Under the pieces are notes generated by a model. That model was not told the DNA's origin. It saw only the letters and a program-made list of their open reading frames with translations, and searched no databases. The position numbers and the translations under genes were made by a program. A stretch of DNA of 64,000 nucleotides from Arthrinium phaeospermum (Eukaryota > Ascomycota > Sordariomycetes > Amphisphaeriales > Apiosporaceae): the NCBI GenBank assembly GCA_006503535.1, contig QYRS01000005.1, positions 2,728,001 to 2,792,000 of the forward strand. The letters run 5' to 3'. Of this stretch, positions 1 through 13,136 are shown in pieces. Position 1 is the first letter of the stretch; the number at the start of each line of letters is the position of its first letter.

Positions 1-1719
1 AGCTCTGCAGGCAGTACGTGATCGCTTTTCTGAGTCCCTCCGATAATGAACCCCGTCGGTACAGCCTATCAAGCACTCTTACTGCCACGACGAGGTTCGA
101 TCCTGTATTAAAGGGACCATCGTCAGGCGTGCGAAAGTCTTCTATGCGGCGACCGGTCTGCATCTCCAACAGCATAATCCCCAATGTCGCAATGTTGCTG
201 CGATCAATGTCGCTCCAGATAGCATGGCCATTGTTTGACACAACACCTATGTTACATATAAGCTCATGCTATTCAAATAGGCCAGTCCAAATTTACCTCT
301 GCGGTGTTGGTTGATTAAGTGTGGACGTAGTATGTCGACATCATCAGGGCTGTTTCCCTTAGCGTCAAAGAACACAATGTCTTCCTTGGTCCACTGCTTC
401 CGCATCCAAGGGGTACCCCCAAGGTGAACCAAGGTGGTTATCATACTGATTGTCAGCGTGTAGAACTCCATCATAGCCCCCAATTTGAGCTTCGGCAGAA
501 GTGTGTCCAGAGTTTCGCCTCTCTGGTGATGTGATTGAGGCTGATCAGCGTTGCGACTGAAGTACCTAAGGCTACCTTCATGGTCCAGGCGGAACTCGAT
601 CGCTGACTTGGTGTTTCTGTTTAGGGTTGAACACATGTCGGTGACCGGGACCAAAGATCGAGGCACCTCCGTTGAGCGCCTCTCAGAAGCGTCCTCAATC
701 AACATGACTCTAGGTCCTTGCCTGGGGCTTTTACATATCAGTACACCGAGTTGGGCTCAGAAGGCATAGATAGAATCACCTTATAATTGGTTCAGCATTC
801 TCCTGAAATCCGAATGCTGTGTGCAACCAAATCATGACGGATGAGTCCAACACGGAGAGATCGAATCGTTTAGGCTTGCTAGACCTGACACCTTCGATCG
901 TGCGCCTTCCAACAAACTTTCGACGCTTGATTCGAGACTCAAGAGGCCATGCAGCAGAATGTGTTTCATGGAAGGCGCACCATGACCGACTCATTGCAGA
1001 GTATATCTGGATTGCATTCTGTCGAATGTCATCTACGGGCATGACGAAGTTGATTTTGGGGAGCGTAGGGGCGAAGTCCTCTTGTATTTGACTTGCTTTG
1101 TTGATAAACTCATCCAACCTCTGGTTGCACCTCCGAAGTGTCTCGAGGGATTGTTTGATTCTCCGGTTCGTCATTGTGTAACGAAGACCAGCTGCGAAGT
1201 TGAACAGTTTGCTGCCATCCAGTGGATCCTGTGACGGCGGATTGGCGTTCAACACAGCTCGCAAACCATCTTGTTGTATCTAGAAGGATTGGCTGTCAGA
1301 TACAGGGGACTTATCACCAATGGGAGTAACTGCACCTGACTGGCGCCGCCTAATCGCTGAATACTGCCAGCGATGTCCCTCATTACCGAGTCCATCTCCG
1401 AGATCGTAGACATGCATGAGTCGTATGCCGAGCCAAGCTTGTCTTTCAGGTCGTCTACCAGCTCCGGACTGCTCCAAATGCTGCTCTGGGGATCTTGGAG
1501 CATATCAACGAGCTCTTCATCATCAACCACGTCTTTCAGAAGAATACGTAGTGTCTGGTCGTAGCTGACGGAGCAGTAATTCAGTTCGCTAATATGTTGA
1601 TCCCTGTGTCTTTTCCATCGGAAGAGTCTATTGATAGGACCCGCAATATCGGAAGCGTGTTCGAGGGCAGAAATCAGTAGGGGAATAGATCCAAGAACAA
1701 GGCCAGCAACCTCGGCCAT
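1..1719 (-). CDS. DUF7580-family protein, HeLo-like N-terminus (3' end beyond left edge)
   Basis: Four exons join in phase: 1719-1336, 1279-780, 721-297 and 246-1, with introns 1280-1335, 722-779 and 247-296 that have GT..AG ends. The open reading continues through base 1, so the C-terminus lies outside the window; 518 codons are visible. The start is the Met before AEVAGLVLGSIPLL, because this helix-forming N-terminus is the hallmark of fungal DUF7580/HeLo-like proteins; an in-frame Met 18 codons upstream is less likely. Family features include the W-S-P-E-L block near residue 85, a central FNFAAGLRY segment, and near the left edge IATLGIMLLEMQTGRRIED followed by AITYCLQ, which resembles the C-lobe of a degenerate kinase-like domain. 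The biochemical role is unknown. Some HeLo-like proteins act in fungal non-self recognition and regulated cell death; assigning that here is inference. Confidence 0.82.
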
Positions 1720-3597
1720 GTTGTCCGGTTCTCCCAGGGTTCCAGAAATGCTTTGGAGTGAGTGATAAGGCAACAGAAGGCACAGTTGGCGATGTTGCGG
1801 GGTTGCAGGTTACATGGAACCAACGTCGGCTCGCGGAGAATCTTTGTGGCAAGCGAGTGTGTCGCTGGCCTATCAGAGTGGTCCCTGACGTCGAAGAGTG
1901 ACAGAGCCGGCCGCCTGATTGACAAGGCGACTTCACCTTTTTGTATTCTCTTATCTTCACAATTTCAGATGATACTCTTTCAACCTAAATCAGTCACCCA
2001 TGCCAGAACCTGACGGGCTGACACTATACATACTTTCGGTTCCTTGATATTACTACGATCTATCTTCGAATCAAATTTCGGACGTACATTCACCCACACA
2101 GAATGGGTAACCATAAAGTACTTCCGTAGACTCCATCCGTAAGGACTCAACTGAACATACTGCAGGCAATCCAAAGCTAGGCCAAACCAACTTTGCCAGG
2201 GCCACCCACAGTTTCGACTTGTGGTCTCTTGGTTATTGATCATCCAAAGCGGTGACATTGGAAATGTTGGGAAAGAAGGCATTGTGAACACAAATCATCG
2301 GGAGCGTAAGTTTTGATCGAAGCTTTCACAACGGTACGCAGGTATCACAAATCGTACTAGACTGGCATATGCAGTTGAGGAGTATCAGAAATGGCCATAC
2401 ATTTACGAATAGTATGCTGAAATGTGTAAGGAACGATTCTCATGGCATATCCGGCAACGTCTATCTATGGACGAGTTGAAGAAGTTCGAGAAATCATTTG
2501 ACGAGTGGACTAGATGAAAGACAGAGGGGTTTGAAGTTTCGTAGATCAGTAGACAAGCTTTGTATCCGTCGACGATTGAGTACGCTGATACTAACATTAT
2601 TATGTGCGCTATTAGGTGATATGGCTATTGTGATAATAATTACAGGAAGTGAAGGGCCATTTATAGGGAGCGAGAGGATAGGCTGGCCTGAACTTTGGGG
2701 TTATACTTGTTTAGTATCGAGTGTCCTGCCTTTTGGTATGGCCCGGTAAGTGTAGGTTACGACATGTGACACCATAGTTCAGTTGAAAAATGCAAACGAC
2801 CAGTCTGTCATCTGTTCCGGTGCAGCATTGGCAAATTATATCGCCCTTCTTTCACGCTGGTTGCACACGCCTCCTTTCCACTGGTCACTCTTGAGTCGGC
2901 AATGGGCAGCAGGTATCATTACGAACAACGACAAAAGTCGAAGTGACAACACCGGTGATTATGGTGTAAATACATGTAACAAAACCCAGATTATCCCTGG
3001 ATTTCACAGCTTCGACATGCGTATATCCCCAGCTCCGGGACCTAACCCCTAACAAATATAAGCATGAACAAACCAGTATTCTATCTAACGCTCACTGTAT
3101 ACAGTGCTCCGTACTCACGATAATGGAGCGAGTAGTCTAGATACTCACCCAGTATTCTATGTATGCCTAGTTGTTGAAAGAGACCCCATGGATGGGTATG
3201 AGCGTATAAGCACAAGAATGAATACAATATCTCGACTTGTAGAAAGCCCTGTCTATATCAACGAGATACTCCCTTCATTCCGGGAGCAGACACACATCCT
3301 GAAGGCCATAGGACCTCACCATCGCCGATCCAAGGCCTCATCGTCGCCGAAGACAACATGATTGTGAACTGAAAGTGAAGGGAGGGTAAGTAATTTATTG
3401 CACCAATGCCCTACCCTTACGACGAAAAGACAGTCCTGCCTTTTGAAAATCTTTCCTACCCAACCGAAATTTTGTGCATTCCCACATCCTCTTTTACCTC
3501 ACCCATCTAAACCTCATTCACATCACCAAAACACCAATCTCCAACAAGGAAAAACAAGAATCTCAACCCAACGAGAACACAACACAGCAACATCCAG
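1720..3597. other. Intergenic, no confident gene; possible decayed exon near 2630-2749
   Basis: No complete gene is supported. A short plus-strand reading that ends at 2749 (hydrophobic stretch AIVIII, then WPELWGY) is preceded at about 2587-2614 by what looks like a branch point (ACTAAC) and an acceptor (TTAG). That could be the last exon of a lost membrane-protein gene. The upstream reading (2422-2517) stops at a TGA, so no intact model can be joined. Bases 3400-3597 are C/A-rich and are probably the promoter and 5' leader of the gene starting at 3725. Confidence 0.3.
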
Positions 3598-3715
3598 GTA
3601 AGTTCCTTTTATTAACAGTAATTATTTAATCCTTTCCTACCGTATTCTACGCCCGTTCCCTTTAACCCCAGTCCGTCGCCCATACACATCCGCAGCTAAC
3701 CGCCCACCCGCGCAG
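3598..3715 (+). other. Probable 5'-UTR intron of the 3725 gene
   Basis: A strong donor, CAG|GTAAGT, lies at 3598 and a strong acceptor, CGCGCAG, ends at 3715, nine bases before the ATG at 3725. The spacing of 118 nt is normal for fungal leader introns. The call rests only on splice-site quality. Confidence 0.5.
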
Positions 3716-3724
3716 AAACGAACC

Positions 3725-4211
3725 ATGGCACCACCGGGCAAGAAACCCGCGATGAGTACGGACCTGGGGTATTTCCCCCAGCGTCTGTACTTCGTCCGCC
3801 GCCGGGCTCGCGAGAGAGCCGCGGTTCGACTCCAGTCGACCGCCTACACCATTCTGGGCGAGGCCGACCAGGCCACCATTCTGGCGGCCATCAACAACGA
3901 GCTTCGCACTCGAGCGTAAGTCATTATTCATTCCCTTGAGGTCACACGCCCGATCCACGCCGCCCTTCTTCTGGATTTCTTGCATTATTCTGCATTATTC
4001 TGTGACCACCGCGTTACAACCGGATTCAGAACTAATGTGTTTGGTAAATAGTGAGACGGTCTTGCGCGGACAGCGTGTCCGCCAGCCGTTCCCCTACGAC
4101 GGTGTCGTAGAGGCAGCCATTTCCGAGGTGTTCCGCACCAACCTGGCTTTGTTCAGCGCCGACGGCGAAGATGATTCGACCGTGGACGAGCTCCTCAACT
4201 ATGAACAATAA
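3725..4211 (+). CDS. Small basic hypothetical protein (116 aa)
   Basis: Two exons, 3725-3915 and 4052-4211, are joined across an intron with a GTAAGT donor and a TAG acceptor; the junction completes an Ala codon and the frame runs to TAA at 4209-4211. The ATG has a good context (AACCATGG). The N-terminal half is arginine-rich (RLYFVRRRARERAA) and probably helical. The C-terminal half is acidic (ADGEDDSTVDELLNYEQ). No signal peptide or membrane helix is visible. I do not recognise a family. It could be a lineage-specific nuclear or cytosolic protein. The clean splice junction and matched GC-rich codon use argue that it is a real gene rather than chance reading. Confidence 0.6.
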
Positions 4212-4716
4212 AAAGTAACAATGTTACTGTGAGTACAAATTCTTTCCTGATTCTCGTTAAAACGAAGGTCGAACGCTAATAATGAGTTAGGATTACGGCC
4301 TTGAAAAGAGGATTCATGACGGTACGATGACCACGAGAGAAGTCGGCGGTATGCCACTGAAGACCACCGGCGCTATGGAACCAATAGGTGTTTAGGCAGA
4401 GCAGGACGAGAGTCCGCAAGATCACGAGAATACGAATCACGCTGCCTCAGCCTCAGATCCAGGTCTCTGTACAGACCAATAACGTCCATTATAATGCATC
4501 GTGCCCTTCAGAACAGCTATCTAACAGCTATCTAACCGTTTTCTCGAATTCCTGCATACCCATGACCGAGAGCGACGACATGGTCTTTGCCAGCCGCCAC
4601 GGCCAACCGTCGGTGTTTCGTCAATATCTCCCACACCATATGCCACCGCTCCATCAGAGGTGAGTCTTCGTAACAGGCCCATCGGACCAGATTGACCCAT
4701 ATCAAGTATCGGATCC
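4212..4716. other. Short intergenic gap between convergent genes
   Basis: This holds the 3' flanks of the small protein gene (plus) and the MARVEL gene (minus). I see no further coding signal. Confidence 0.5.
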
Positions 4717-5428
4717 TCATACTTGGGCGGCAACGGTAGGTGTGCTCCCACCACGACGAGCCAGAACGTAGCCCAGGAATACCATGGCAACGCACAGTAT
4801 GAATCCAATGTACTCGAAGGAATAGTCCGTTACTGCGCGCTGGCATCTTGCCGTTGAAGGATCTTTGCTGTCTCTGTACAAGTCAAGACAACTTCCGTCA
4901 TGTTCTATGTCGTTGATCCCACAACCGAAGTTCGTGACTCTGTTGTTTACTCTTGACGTTGTCGCATCTTGAGAGCCTGAGGTACAGCTTGAGACAGACT
5001 TGAGAGCATTGGTAAGGATCTAGTTGATAAACCCCAGTGTGTCAGTTGGATATCCTCGTCTAGAAAGCAACCATCGGACGTGACGGCCTGGGGAAATCAA
5101 CTTACGATGCCGGCCACAAGGTAAATCACCGCAGAAGCGCCGTCCAGCAACATTGTGACAAGGTCGGGGATGGAAGTCACCCAAAGGCCAGCCACTCCGA
5201 CCAGACAGGCAACCAGGGCGAGGCCGCCAGCAAAGCTGCTGAATCCTATCTCCGGAGGCACATAGCCTAAGACCTGTTCCCTGCTTAAAGTGGCAGACAA
5301 GCCGAGTACGACTGCACTGCATACCAGCTGGAGTCAAGAATTAGCTCAAAGGCTCCTACTATCAAGCGTGGTTCGAAACGGAGACTTGCCATGGCGGCGC
5401 GAAGACCGAGAGCCACAACCGACAGCAT
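4717..5428 (-). CDS. MARVEL-domain integral membrane protein (187 aa)
   Basis: Three exons (5428-5390, 5327-5106, 5019-4717) join in phase 0 at both junctions. The first intron (5328-5389) uses a GC donor (ATG|GCAAGT) with a CAG acceptor; the second (5020-5105) is GTAAGT..TAG with a CTGAC branch site. The protein has the Nce102/MARVEL layout. Helix 1 runs from the N-terminus through LVCSAVVLGLSATL; helices 2 and 3 lie in FAGGLALVACLVGVAGLW and LVTMLLDGASAVIYLVAGI. A cysteine-bearing extracellular loop (SSCTSG, CLDLY, ARCQRA) follows, then helix 4 (IGFILCVAMVFLGYVLARR). The tail ends AAQV, like the short terminal motif common in this family. The length fits. Such proteins sit in plasma-membrane microdomains (eisosome/MCC type in yeast); the specific role here is inferred only from the fold. 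Confidence 0.8.
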
Positions 5429-8400
5429 CTTGACGTTGATATTCTTGTGAAGGGGGTCTTGTGATAACAGTCGTCGTCTTCTCCTTGCCAAAGTGTGCCA
5501 ACAGTACGCCAACGGAAGTAAAGTGAGAAGTAAGAGTGGCCGCTGGAGAATGTCCATGGATGGCCACTTTGCAGTGGGGCAGACGTCAGTCAGATAAAGT
5601 AGGACCACTCTGCCCTGCCCATTCGCTCCTTCCCTTCAACTTCTTTTGGTCGTTCTACGGCCAGGTTCTACGTGTAGCGTTGGTTGGGTCGTACCTAACG
5701 TACCTGCGTGACAGCAAGCTGCATCGCCGTTGCACTGGCTGCCCATAATGAACAGATTGGCAGGCCTGCTGCAGACAAACAAACGTTCTTGTCTGACGAC
5801 TCCTTCCTGACAATGGATGGCGAGGTCGGTCGGCATATGACTCAGGCGCCATCCCCTCGCATCAGGCCGTCACGCAGAAGACGGTTTGTCGAATTGCTTC
5901 ATGTGGCTTCCGCATGCAAACCAAATCTCCCAAAATAGCCGTAAAAGTTCCTCGGATTCCCTTGTAGCCCCCTGATAATCTTATTCCACCATCCCGACGA
6001 CGCGCCTTGCGACATGCACATTTCATGTCGCCGAACTGGCAGCAAACAAGACGGAGCTCCTCCCGTTGCGGAACAGGTCTCGGTCTGCCGCGTTCGCGTG
6101 TGACAGTGGTAGGTGCCCCCTCATACCGCGCTTTCGACAGTCGACTACACGCCTTCCCTCTGCTGCGTTTACTCGCCTTCCGTTGCTCTGTCGCTGTCGA
6201 CACTGCCTCTCCGTGCCAGTGCGCCTTGGCTCAGCTCCAGCCACACATTCTTCCGTGGCATGGCCCAAAATCCCCAGCTGTCGTTTCTTAATCATCGTGC
6301 ATCAGGCTGGGGGACGATGCTTGTAACCTGGAGAGGCAGATCCATACAGGATGTGAGAGCAGCTAGTTTAAGAGCGATAGTTCCATTCCTATGCATCTCT
6401 ACCGCAGTTAGTAAATGGATATGCTGCATAGATACACAATGTCAGGGAACTGGCTATTATGGTCCTGCGGCCTATGAGACCCAGTGGCCGGCCATGAAGC
6501 CGCAGCGATGACCTTGGCGACCATGCTCGCTAGGGTGAAGGCACCACCCGCACCCCCCATCCTGAGGCACGATGGTCGGAACCAACTGTCAAAAGAATTC
6601 TGAATGCATTACTTTCATCGGTGGACACTGTGACGACTACTCTCTTTCCCTAAAGCTGCGACCCAAAGAACCTGGCTCGAAACAAGCGATCCGCTCGGCG
6701 AGGGTGATGAAGGAAGCACCTAGATTGCGATCCACGATAAGCGGCCGTTGGATAAGACTTCACGATCGATCGGTAGCGACACCATAAGCCAGGCACCTCC
6801 GTATCGGGGTTTTTGAACTAACTGTAATCTGCCGATAAAAACCTCACAAAAGTAAAATGGCGCGCGCGAATGAACAGAACCTCGATCTGAGAATAGCTTC
6901 AGAAGCGATGGCAGTCCGATCAGCCTTCGACCTTCTAGAAAACGGAATCGCTGTTCCCCGTTGATTCGTCCCATAAAGACGATGTCGTCTTCGATGTCGT
7001 CCCATTTCGGTTGAGACCACCTCCCGCGCTACGGTGAGGCTAAAGCCAAAACAACTCCAGCCGCAGGATCACGTCACTTGCGCATCCCTCTTCCCTTCTT
7101 CCGTTTTTTCGTTCTCGGTTTAGGCCAGGGCAGAAAGGAGTAGAGACCCCGTTAACCCGCCTACTACTATATACTTAGACTCAGCCATGCCGCTATTCGC
7201 GGCGTGGACGCCAATGGGAAAAAGGGGGCGCTTGGCGTACCGACCCATCATCCAGCGCCCAGGCCAGCTTGCACCTGGGCGGGAAGATCGGGACCGAGCC
7301 AAAATGGGCGCGCGCGCGTGAATGTGCACATTCGACGCCAAAGAAGGAGAAGGGGCTAAGAACACCACCAAAACGGCTCGCAATCCTTTCTCGTAAGAAT
7401 TGCCTGATTTTGCATAGTCACCGTAATCGAGGCCGGGAGCTGATGCAGAGGAGAGAAGGACGAGGATACCGATCAGTGTAACAAACCTCCTGTTTCGATA
7501 GACTCCCCAAGTATGCCGGACAGCGTCGACTTTCCAGCTACGTCACCGCGTTCACTGGTGCGCACTCCGCGCACCCGCTCGTGGATTGGGATCAACCAAT
7601 TAATATATACAAGTACGAGAAACTGCAAAGCAGGGAGCACGCCGACCACCAAGCGATCCCAGTTGCTCGACCCAACGATCTGGGCGACCCCACATGATCC
7701 AGTACGGGATGTACAGATGCATTGTTGTTGTCTTGGGCGCACGGAGACGGGAGGAGGAGGGCGGGCGTTATTGGGCACTGCTAGCCCCAAGCCATGGTGG
7801 GCAAGAGGGAAGGAAAAAGCAAGCGCCCAAATTTGATGGGCGCGGCTCGCATGGGCTTTCAGCAATCGGATTTTAGATGGCATCGAAAGGGCCAATGCCG
7901 CCGAGTGGGGGCACACTATTTTGAGCACCGTTGTCGCCTAGAAACTTCAAGCCACACACGTCTGGAATGTTGCTCCTGTCAACTTAATTGACGTAGCCTT
8001 GGCGATAGAGCTGGCGGTAAACCAAACCCTTCAATCGTGAAACTACTCACCCGGGAGTCAAATCTCTCGTAATGTCATGCCGTAGACAGCTTGCCGAGTA
8101 CCCCATGATTCCTAACCGCCTGCCAAGATCGGGCGGATCGAATATTATATCGAACATCGTGTCATTGAACGGCGTGGCTTGGTGGATGATAAGGCCAGCC
8201 TGGCGAGACATGAGCCAATAATGCGACCCGACTAACGTGACGCTTTATCGAGGTCTTCTGTGCGAAACGGGATAATATAGACAAAAAGCAAACTAAAGCC
8301 GGGCAGGATCTTAGCGAGGGGGAGAGCTCAGGCTCCTCGCCGGAATCCACAGACATGACGCTCGGCAGTTCAATGCCAAAACTCTCGGGTCGGAACGACG

Positions 8401-10744
8401 CAGTATAGGCGCACTCGTGAGAAGTGAATAACGGGGTAGTGGGCGCAGGTCCGTATCTGCCAAAGCATTGGGGTCTTCGACGGTCCGGCCGTGGAAGCGG
8501 TCGATCTCTACCTGTAGTCAACAATGGGATACCCACGATATGCAGGTTTCCCATCGTATACCGGTAGAGTCGCAAGTGTGTGGTAAAGCGTGGATGTGGT
8601 AGCGTTCATAAGCCATCCTCCTCGGAACGCAGCCCGGCCGTTGAGCTGCACAGGCCATTGCAGTTCCGTTGTCACGGGTTGGCTATCATTGTGGGCCGAG
8701 TCTGCTCTTAGGTCGCCGTCCAGGAACCAAGAACATGGGCCACGGCCAGATACCTTGCAATGATTGCCGGGAGATCAGACATGGCGTAGTGGATGTGCAA
8801 GCAAGCAAACTGTATGTATAGTGTGGCGGGTAGTGAAGCGACGGGCGACTCTGACCGGCACGCTAAGCATCAAGCGTTAGGACCGTCGAGGGTTCTATTC
8901 GTACTTAGCCCAGGCCATGTTCTCAATATCGAGATCTGCCGCAGAAATGTCGATGTGACTCACAAACCCATTGATATGCGGCCATTGCGACGTGCTCTTG
9001 ATTCGGCCATAGCACATCGAGCTTTGGTTTAGCAGGAGATATTGAAGCGCGAATCTATGATTTTGTGGACGATTTGCAATAGATTCGGAACAGATCTCTC
9101 CAGGGGATGGGACTAGCCAGCGAACCAATTTGATGGGGCAGCGACAACGCGTGTTTCCTCACGCTAAGGAAGGATTCAATCGGAAGCGCATCTTCAAGCT
9201 TCTCGCAACGGGTCTTATGATCGGTAGCATGAGGCTGAAAAAGGAGGCCGGAAGGGGATTGTCAAGTACCCTACCCGACAACAAAAGTTGAGATGAGAGT
9301 GAAGAAGCGGCCTGCTGCCGGGTTAGTAACTCCTTTAACTCTTGTCTGAACTCTGGTGTCTCGGCCTAATAGAAGAAGGAGGCTTATACTTGAAGACATC
9401 CCGTTTTCAACTACTGGTGAACACGGTTTGATAGTGTGTCAAGACGGCCGCATATGGTCTGCTGTTGTGTGACGGGAATAAGCTGTGCCAATGAGGAAAC
9501 TATTTCGTGCTACAGTACAGTACATACCTTCACCAATGGACCTCGGAGCGTTCCGACAGACTGGGACACTTCTGGTTTGCTGGGAGATTTGGGAGATGGT
9601 GTCCCGGTGCTCAACTCAATCTGCAGAAAGTTCGGAGAGCTCGCCAATATTTAGTCGTTGCGACGTCACGGTGGGTGCGGGCAAGCATCACGTCCAGCTG
9701 TTGCTGTTGCTGCATGCAAAATGCGAGAGGAGATGGATATTATGGGGAACCGGAGAACAGAACTAAGCACGCCGGGCCAAAATGCCATGTGCCAAAACAT
9801 GGGATTCTTTTGGAAGAAATGGGGGTAACCTGGAAGTGGCGAATTGATCAGTTTAGGGCAGTGATCGGCGATGGTGTTACAGTAGAAGTGCGAGTGCGGT
9901 TGCTAGCCTTACCAGTCACAGCCAGTGCCTCGTTTCGATTTATCTCATCGAATTGGGGGGGCCGAATGCAGCGCCAGCAGAGTAGTTCAACGGACATTTC
10001 AGACTGCAGAGAATGCCGACGTTGCTGTGGCGAGTGCTTACAAAGCCACGAGAATGCCGTGCGGTTGAGGGGTATTGCGGCTTGCTCGACGTTGATTGGC
10101 GAATCGGCACCAAAGGTGGGCGAGAAAATTGTTAGAGCACCTTGTACCTTTTGACTTCATCTTGTTTTGTCGACCGCCGGACGCTTTGGTCCGGTCCATT
10201 TGCTCCGGCGAGCTCTTTCCAGTCCATTCCTGTAACAAACAGGGCTGAGCGGAACCGGGACTTGGAAGTGGTATCCGCCCACAATACCATCCACAGTTCA
10301 GTACACAGTTGAACTGTACGCCCAGAATGCCCACCAACCACTTGCCCAATGGAAACGCGGGCCCGCTTTCTCCAGAATACCATTCATTATTATTGTTGAG
10401 CTTGGCGCTCTGCGGCTCGCTTCTGTTTCACTGCCCCATATTGGTGCCGCTGGCGCGGTCGCAAAGGCCCCCATATCGCGCCGCGTCCTGGGGGAACGAC
10501 GTCAGAATCGAGAATTGCGAGCTGATCGTTGAAATAGAAATACTAGTACCTGCCTCTGCGCATGAGTCCTCCTTCCGTTGCTGCTAGTTTGGCCCCATCA
10601 AGCAATGGTTTTCGTGGTCTCGATAGGGGACAAGGGAGCTGGATGTCACGACCGACTCTTGCGGCCTAATCGTGCCGGCACGTTGGCCATCTCGCCCTGG
10701 TTGGTTGGTCCCCTTGTTTACAATACAATCGACCCCCTGAAAGT
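5429..10744. other. Gene-poor stretch (about 5.3 kb) left of the AT-rich block
   Basis: Both strands carry only short or low-quality readings. The longest (9507-10154 plus, 7473-7928 minus) have no recognisable motif, no matching splice partners and an amino-acid make-up typical of non-coding GC-balanced DNA. No tRNA-like element, LTR or transposase motif was recognised. The stretch probably belongs to the same accessory compartment as the AT-rich block. Confidence 0.45.
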
Positions 10745-10861
10745 TTATCAGTCTCAGACCCTTATAGGTATATTACGTTTTATTAATAAAACCACACCTA
10801 ACGTGTAAGTATAAGCTAAACTAGTTATAATATATATTAAAGCAGTTATATTATTATATAT

Positions 10862-11095
10862 TAATTAATTCTAACGTTTTTAAACTATTTTAAAGCTTAT
10901 TAATATATTAATATATATTAATTAATTCTAATGTTTTTAAGCCTTTTTAAAACCTATTAATATATTAATATATATTAGTTAATTCTAGCGTTTTTAAGCC
11001 TTTTTAAAGCCTATTAATATATTAATATATTAATCGATTCCAATATTTTTAAGCCTTTTTAAAACTTATTAATATATTAATATATATTAATTAAT
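10862..11095. repeat. Tandem minisatellite, about 57-bp unit, four copies
   Basis: Four successive units share a core like CTAAYGTTTTTAAGCCTTTT followed by AAARCYTATTAATATATTAATAT. The cores start near 10871, 10928, 10985 and 11040, giving a period of 57, 57 and 55 bp. Differences between copies are mostly C/T or G/A, as expected if the array was itself hit by RIP. Confidence 0.85.
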
Positions 11096-12940
11096 ATTAA
11101 AAGTAAATTTAATTAAGAAATAAATAATATATTAATTAAATCTAGTAATATTTTTTAATATTTTAATATTAATTAATAAGTGTTTATATAATCTTTAAAA
11201 ATAGTTTAATTTATATTAAAATCTAGTTTATTTTAAGTATTAATAATTAATTAAAGCACCACTCTTTAAAATTACTAGTTAGAACTAATAAAGTATTAAT
11301 CGAACTAGTTAATAAAAAGATTAAGTAAAAAAGATTTAAATATAATTTAAATTTCTTATAAAAGAGCTTATTCCTTAAATTTATAAAAATAACGGTCCTT
11401 AATAAACTTTTTAACCTTTAATTAAATATTTTTAATAATATTTAAATCGAAGCTTTTAAAAAAAAGGTAATAAACCGGCTAATTAAAAAGTTAGCCTTAA
11501 TTTAATCCCTTATTAATTTAAAATTATAAACTAATATATTATTTTAAATAAACTAATATTAAGAATTAATATAAATAAAAAAATTAATAAAAGTAATATA
11601 CGTTATTAATAAATAATTAATATAATAATTCCCTATAACTTTATCTATATTTATAATAAATTAACCCTCCCTTTAATAATAAACTTTTAAAATATTTAAT
11701 TATAACGTTAATATTTAACCTTATTATATTATAAAAGCTTTTTTCTAAATAAAAAATAATATTCTTTTTTTTAATAATAATATCGTTAATTTATAATTTA
11801 TTAATAAATATAATTTCTATTTAATTATTTTTAATAAAGCCGGCGTATTTTAAAGCGAATTTTAAACGTTAATAATAATAAGCCGTAATTAATTTAATAT
11901 AATATAATTAAGGTATATATTAAAATTTTATTTCTATTAAAACGTATATTATTAAACATTAATTAAAAGGAGTAATAATAAATATATAACGATTAAAAAT
12001 ACTTTAAAATAAAAAACGTTTAAATAATATTTAAACTTAAAATTAATTTTTAATAACTTATTTTTATAATATTTTAACTACTTTATACCTACCGCTATTA
12101 TAATAAATAGGGTAAATATTAATTATTATTATATAATTTATTTACTAATAAAAAAGTTTAATAAATTAATAATTTTTTAACGAAAAAAATTAATATAATA
12201 ATATATATTTTAATTTAAATCTTTTATTTTATCGTAATCTTTAAGGCTTATTAATAATAAGTAAAATCGTAAATATTTTATTTAATATTTTTATAAATTC
12301 GATTATTTTAAAAGCGATATTTTAATTTTTCTCGTCGTTAATTAATATTAAAAAGGTAATAAAAAAAGATTTATTTAAAATATTTAAAAGAATAAAAAAA
12401 ATTAATAAATAAAAAAATAATAAGTTAATCGAAAGTCGATTTAATATAAATAATTTTTAAAAAAAATTTAAAAATTAAATCGATTTTTAATAAATTAATT
12501 AAAAGAATTAAATATTAATTTATTAAAATTATTATTATAATAAATTAATTAAAGCCGATTTTTTATTAATTAATAATAATTAATAAAAAATAATGAAAAG
12601 AAAAAGAGGAGGAATTTTTAATTTTTTTAAAAATTTAATTAATTAATATTCTTTTGTTTTTATTTTAAATATTTTTTAAAATAAAAAAGTAAAAAAACTT
12701 TCGGCGTAATAAAAAAGTAAAATATTAATTTTTATTAATTTATTATAAATATTAAAATAAGGAAAAAAAAGGGAAGTTATTATAATTAACGGGAAATAAA
12801 CTATTAACGCCGACGTTAATAAAGGTATTTTAATAAATAAAAAATATTTAAATTATAATAAAAAAAAGAAAAAAAGGAAGAAAAAAGGTAAAAAATAATA
12901 TATTTAATATATATATAAAGTATTTATATTAAAAAGGTAA

Positions 12941-13136
12941 TAATAATATAATATATTAACCTATGCCTTATTAACGCTATATTAATAGGATTAACTTTAT
13001 TTTTATATTTATTTAAATTTTATTAATTAGCTTAATTTTAATTACTTTTTTCTTTTTTTTCTCTTTATTATAAATTTTATTTATTTTTAAACTTTAAATA
13101 TAACCTTATTTTATTAAATTTTAAATATATAACTAT
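12941..13136 (+). repeat. Left LTR of the chromovirus relic
   Basis: It aligns along its length with 19553-19748. Shared landmarks are TTATTAACGC, ATTAATAG.ATTAAC, the T/C-rich run TTTTTTTCTCTT and AAACTTTAAATATA. Most differences are C-to-T or G-to-A relative to the right copy, the RIP direction. Confidence 0.82.

Noticed and set aside
9507..10154. 215-codon plus-strand reading in the gene-poor region
   Set aside because: Composition (Cys/Trp/Arg-rich) is typical of random reading; no domain, no good start context and no introns of note.
11100..12940. A possible second transposon in the left half of the AT-rich block
   Set aside because: No repeat pair, domain block or terminal inverted repeat could be read with confidence; it is left as unspecified RIP-type sequence.
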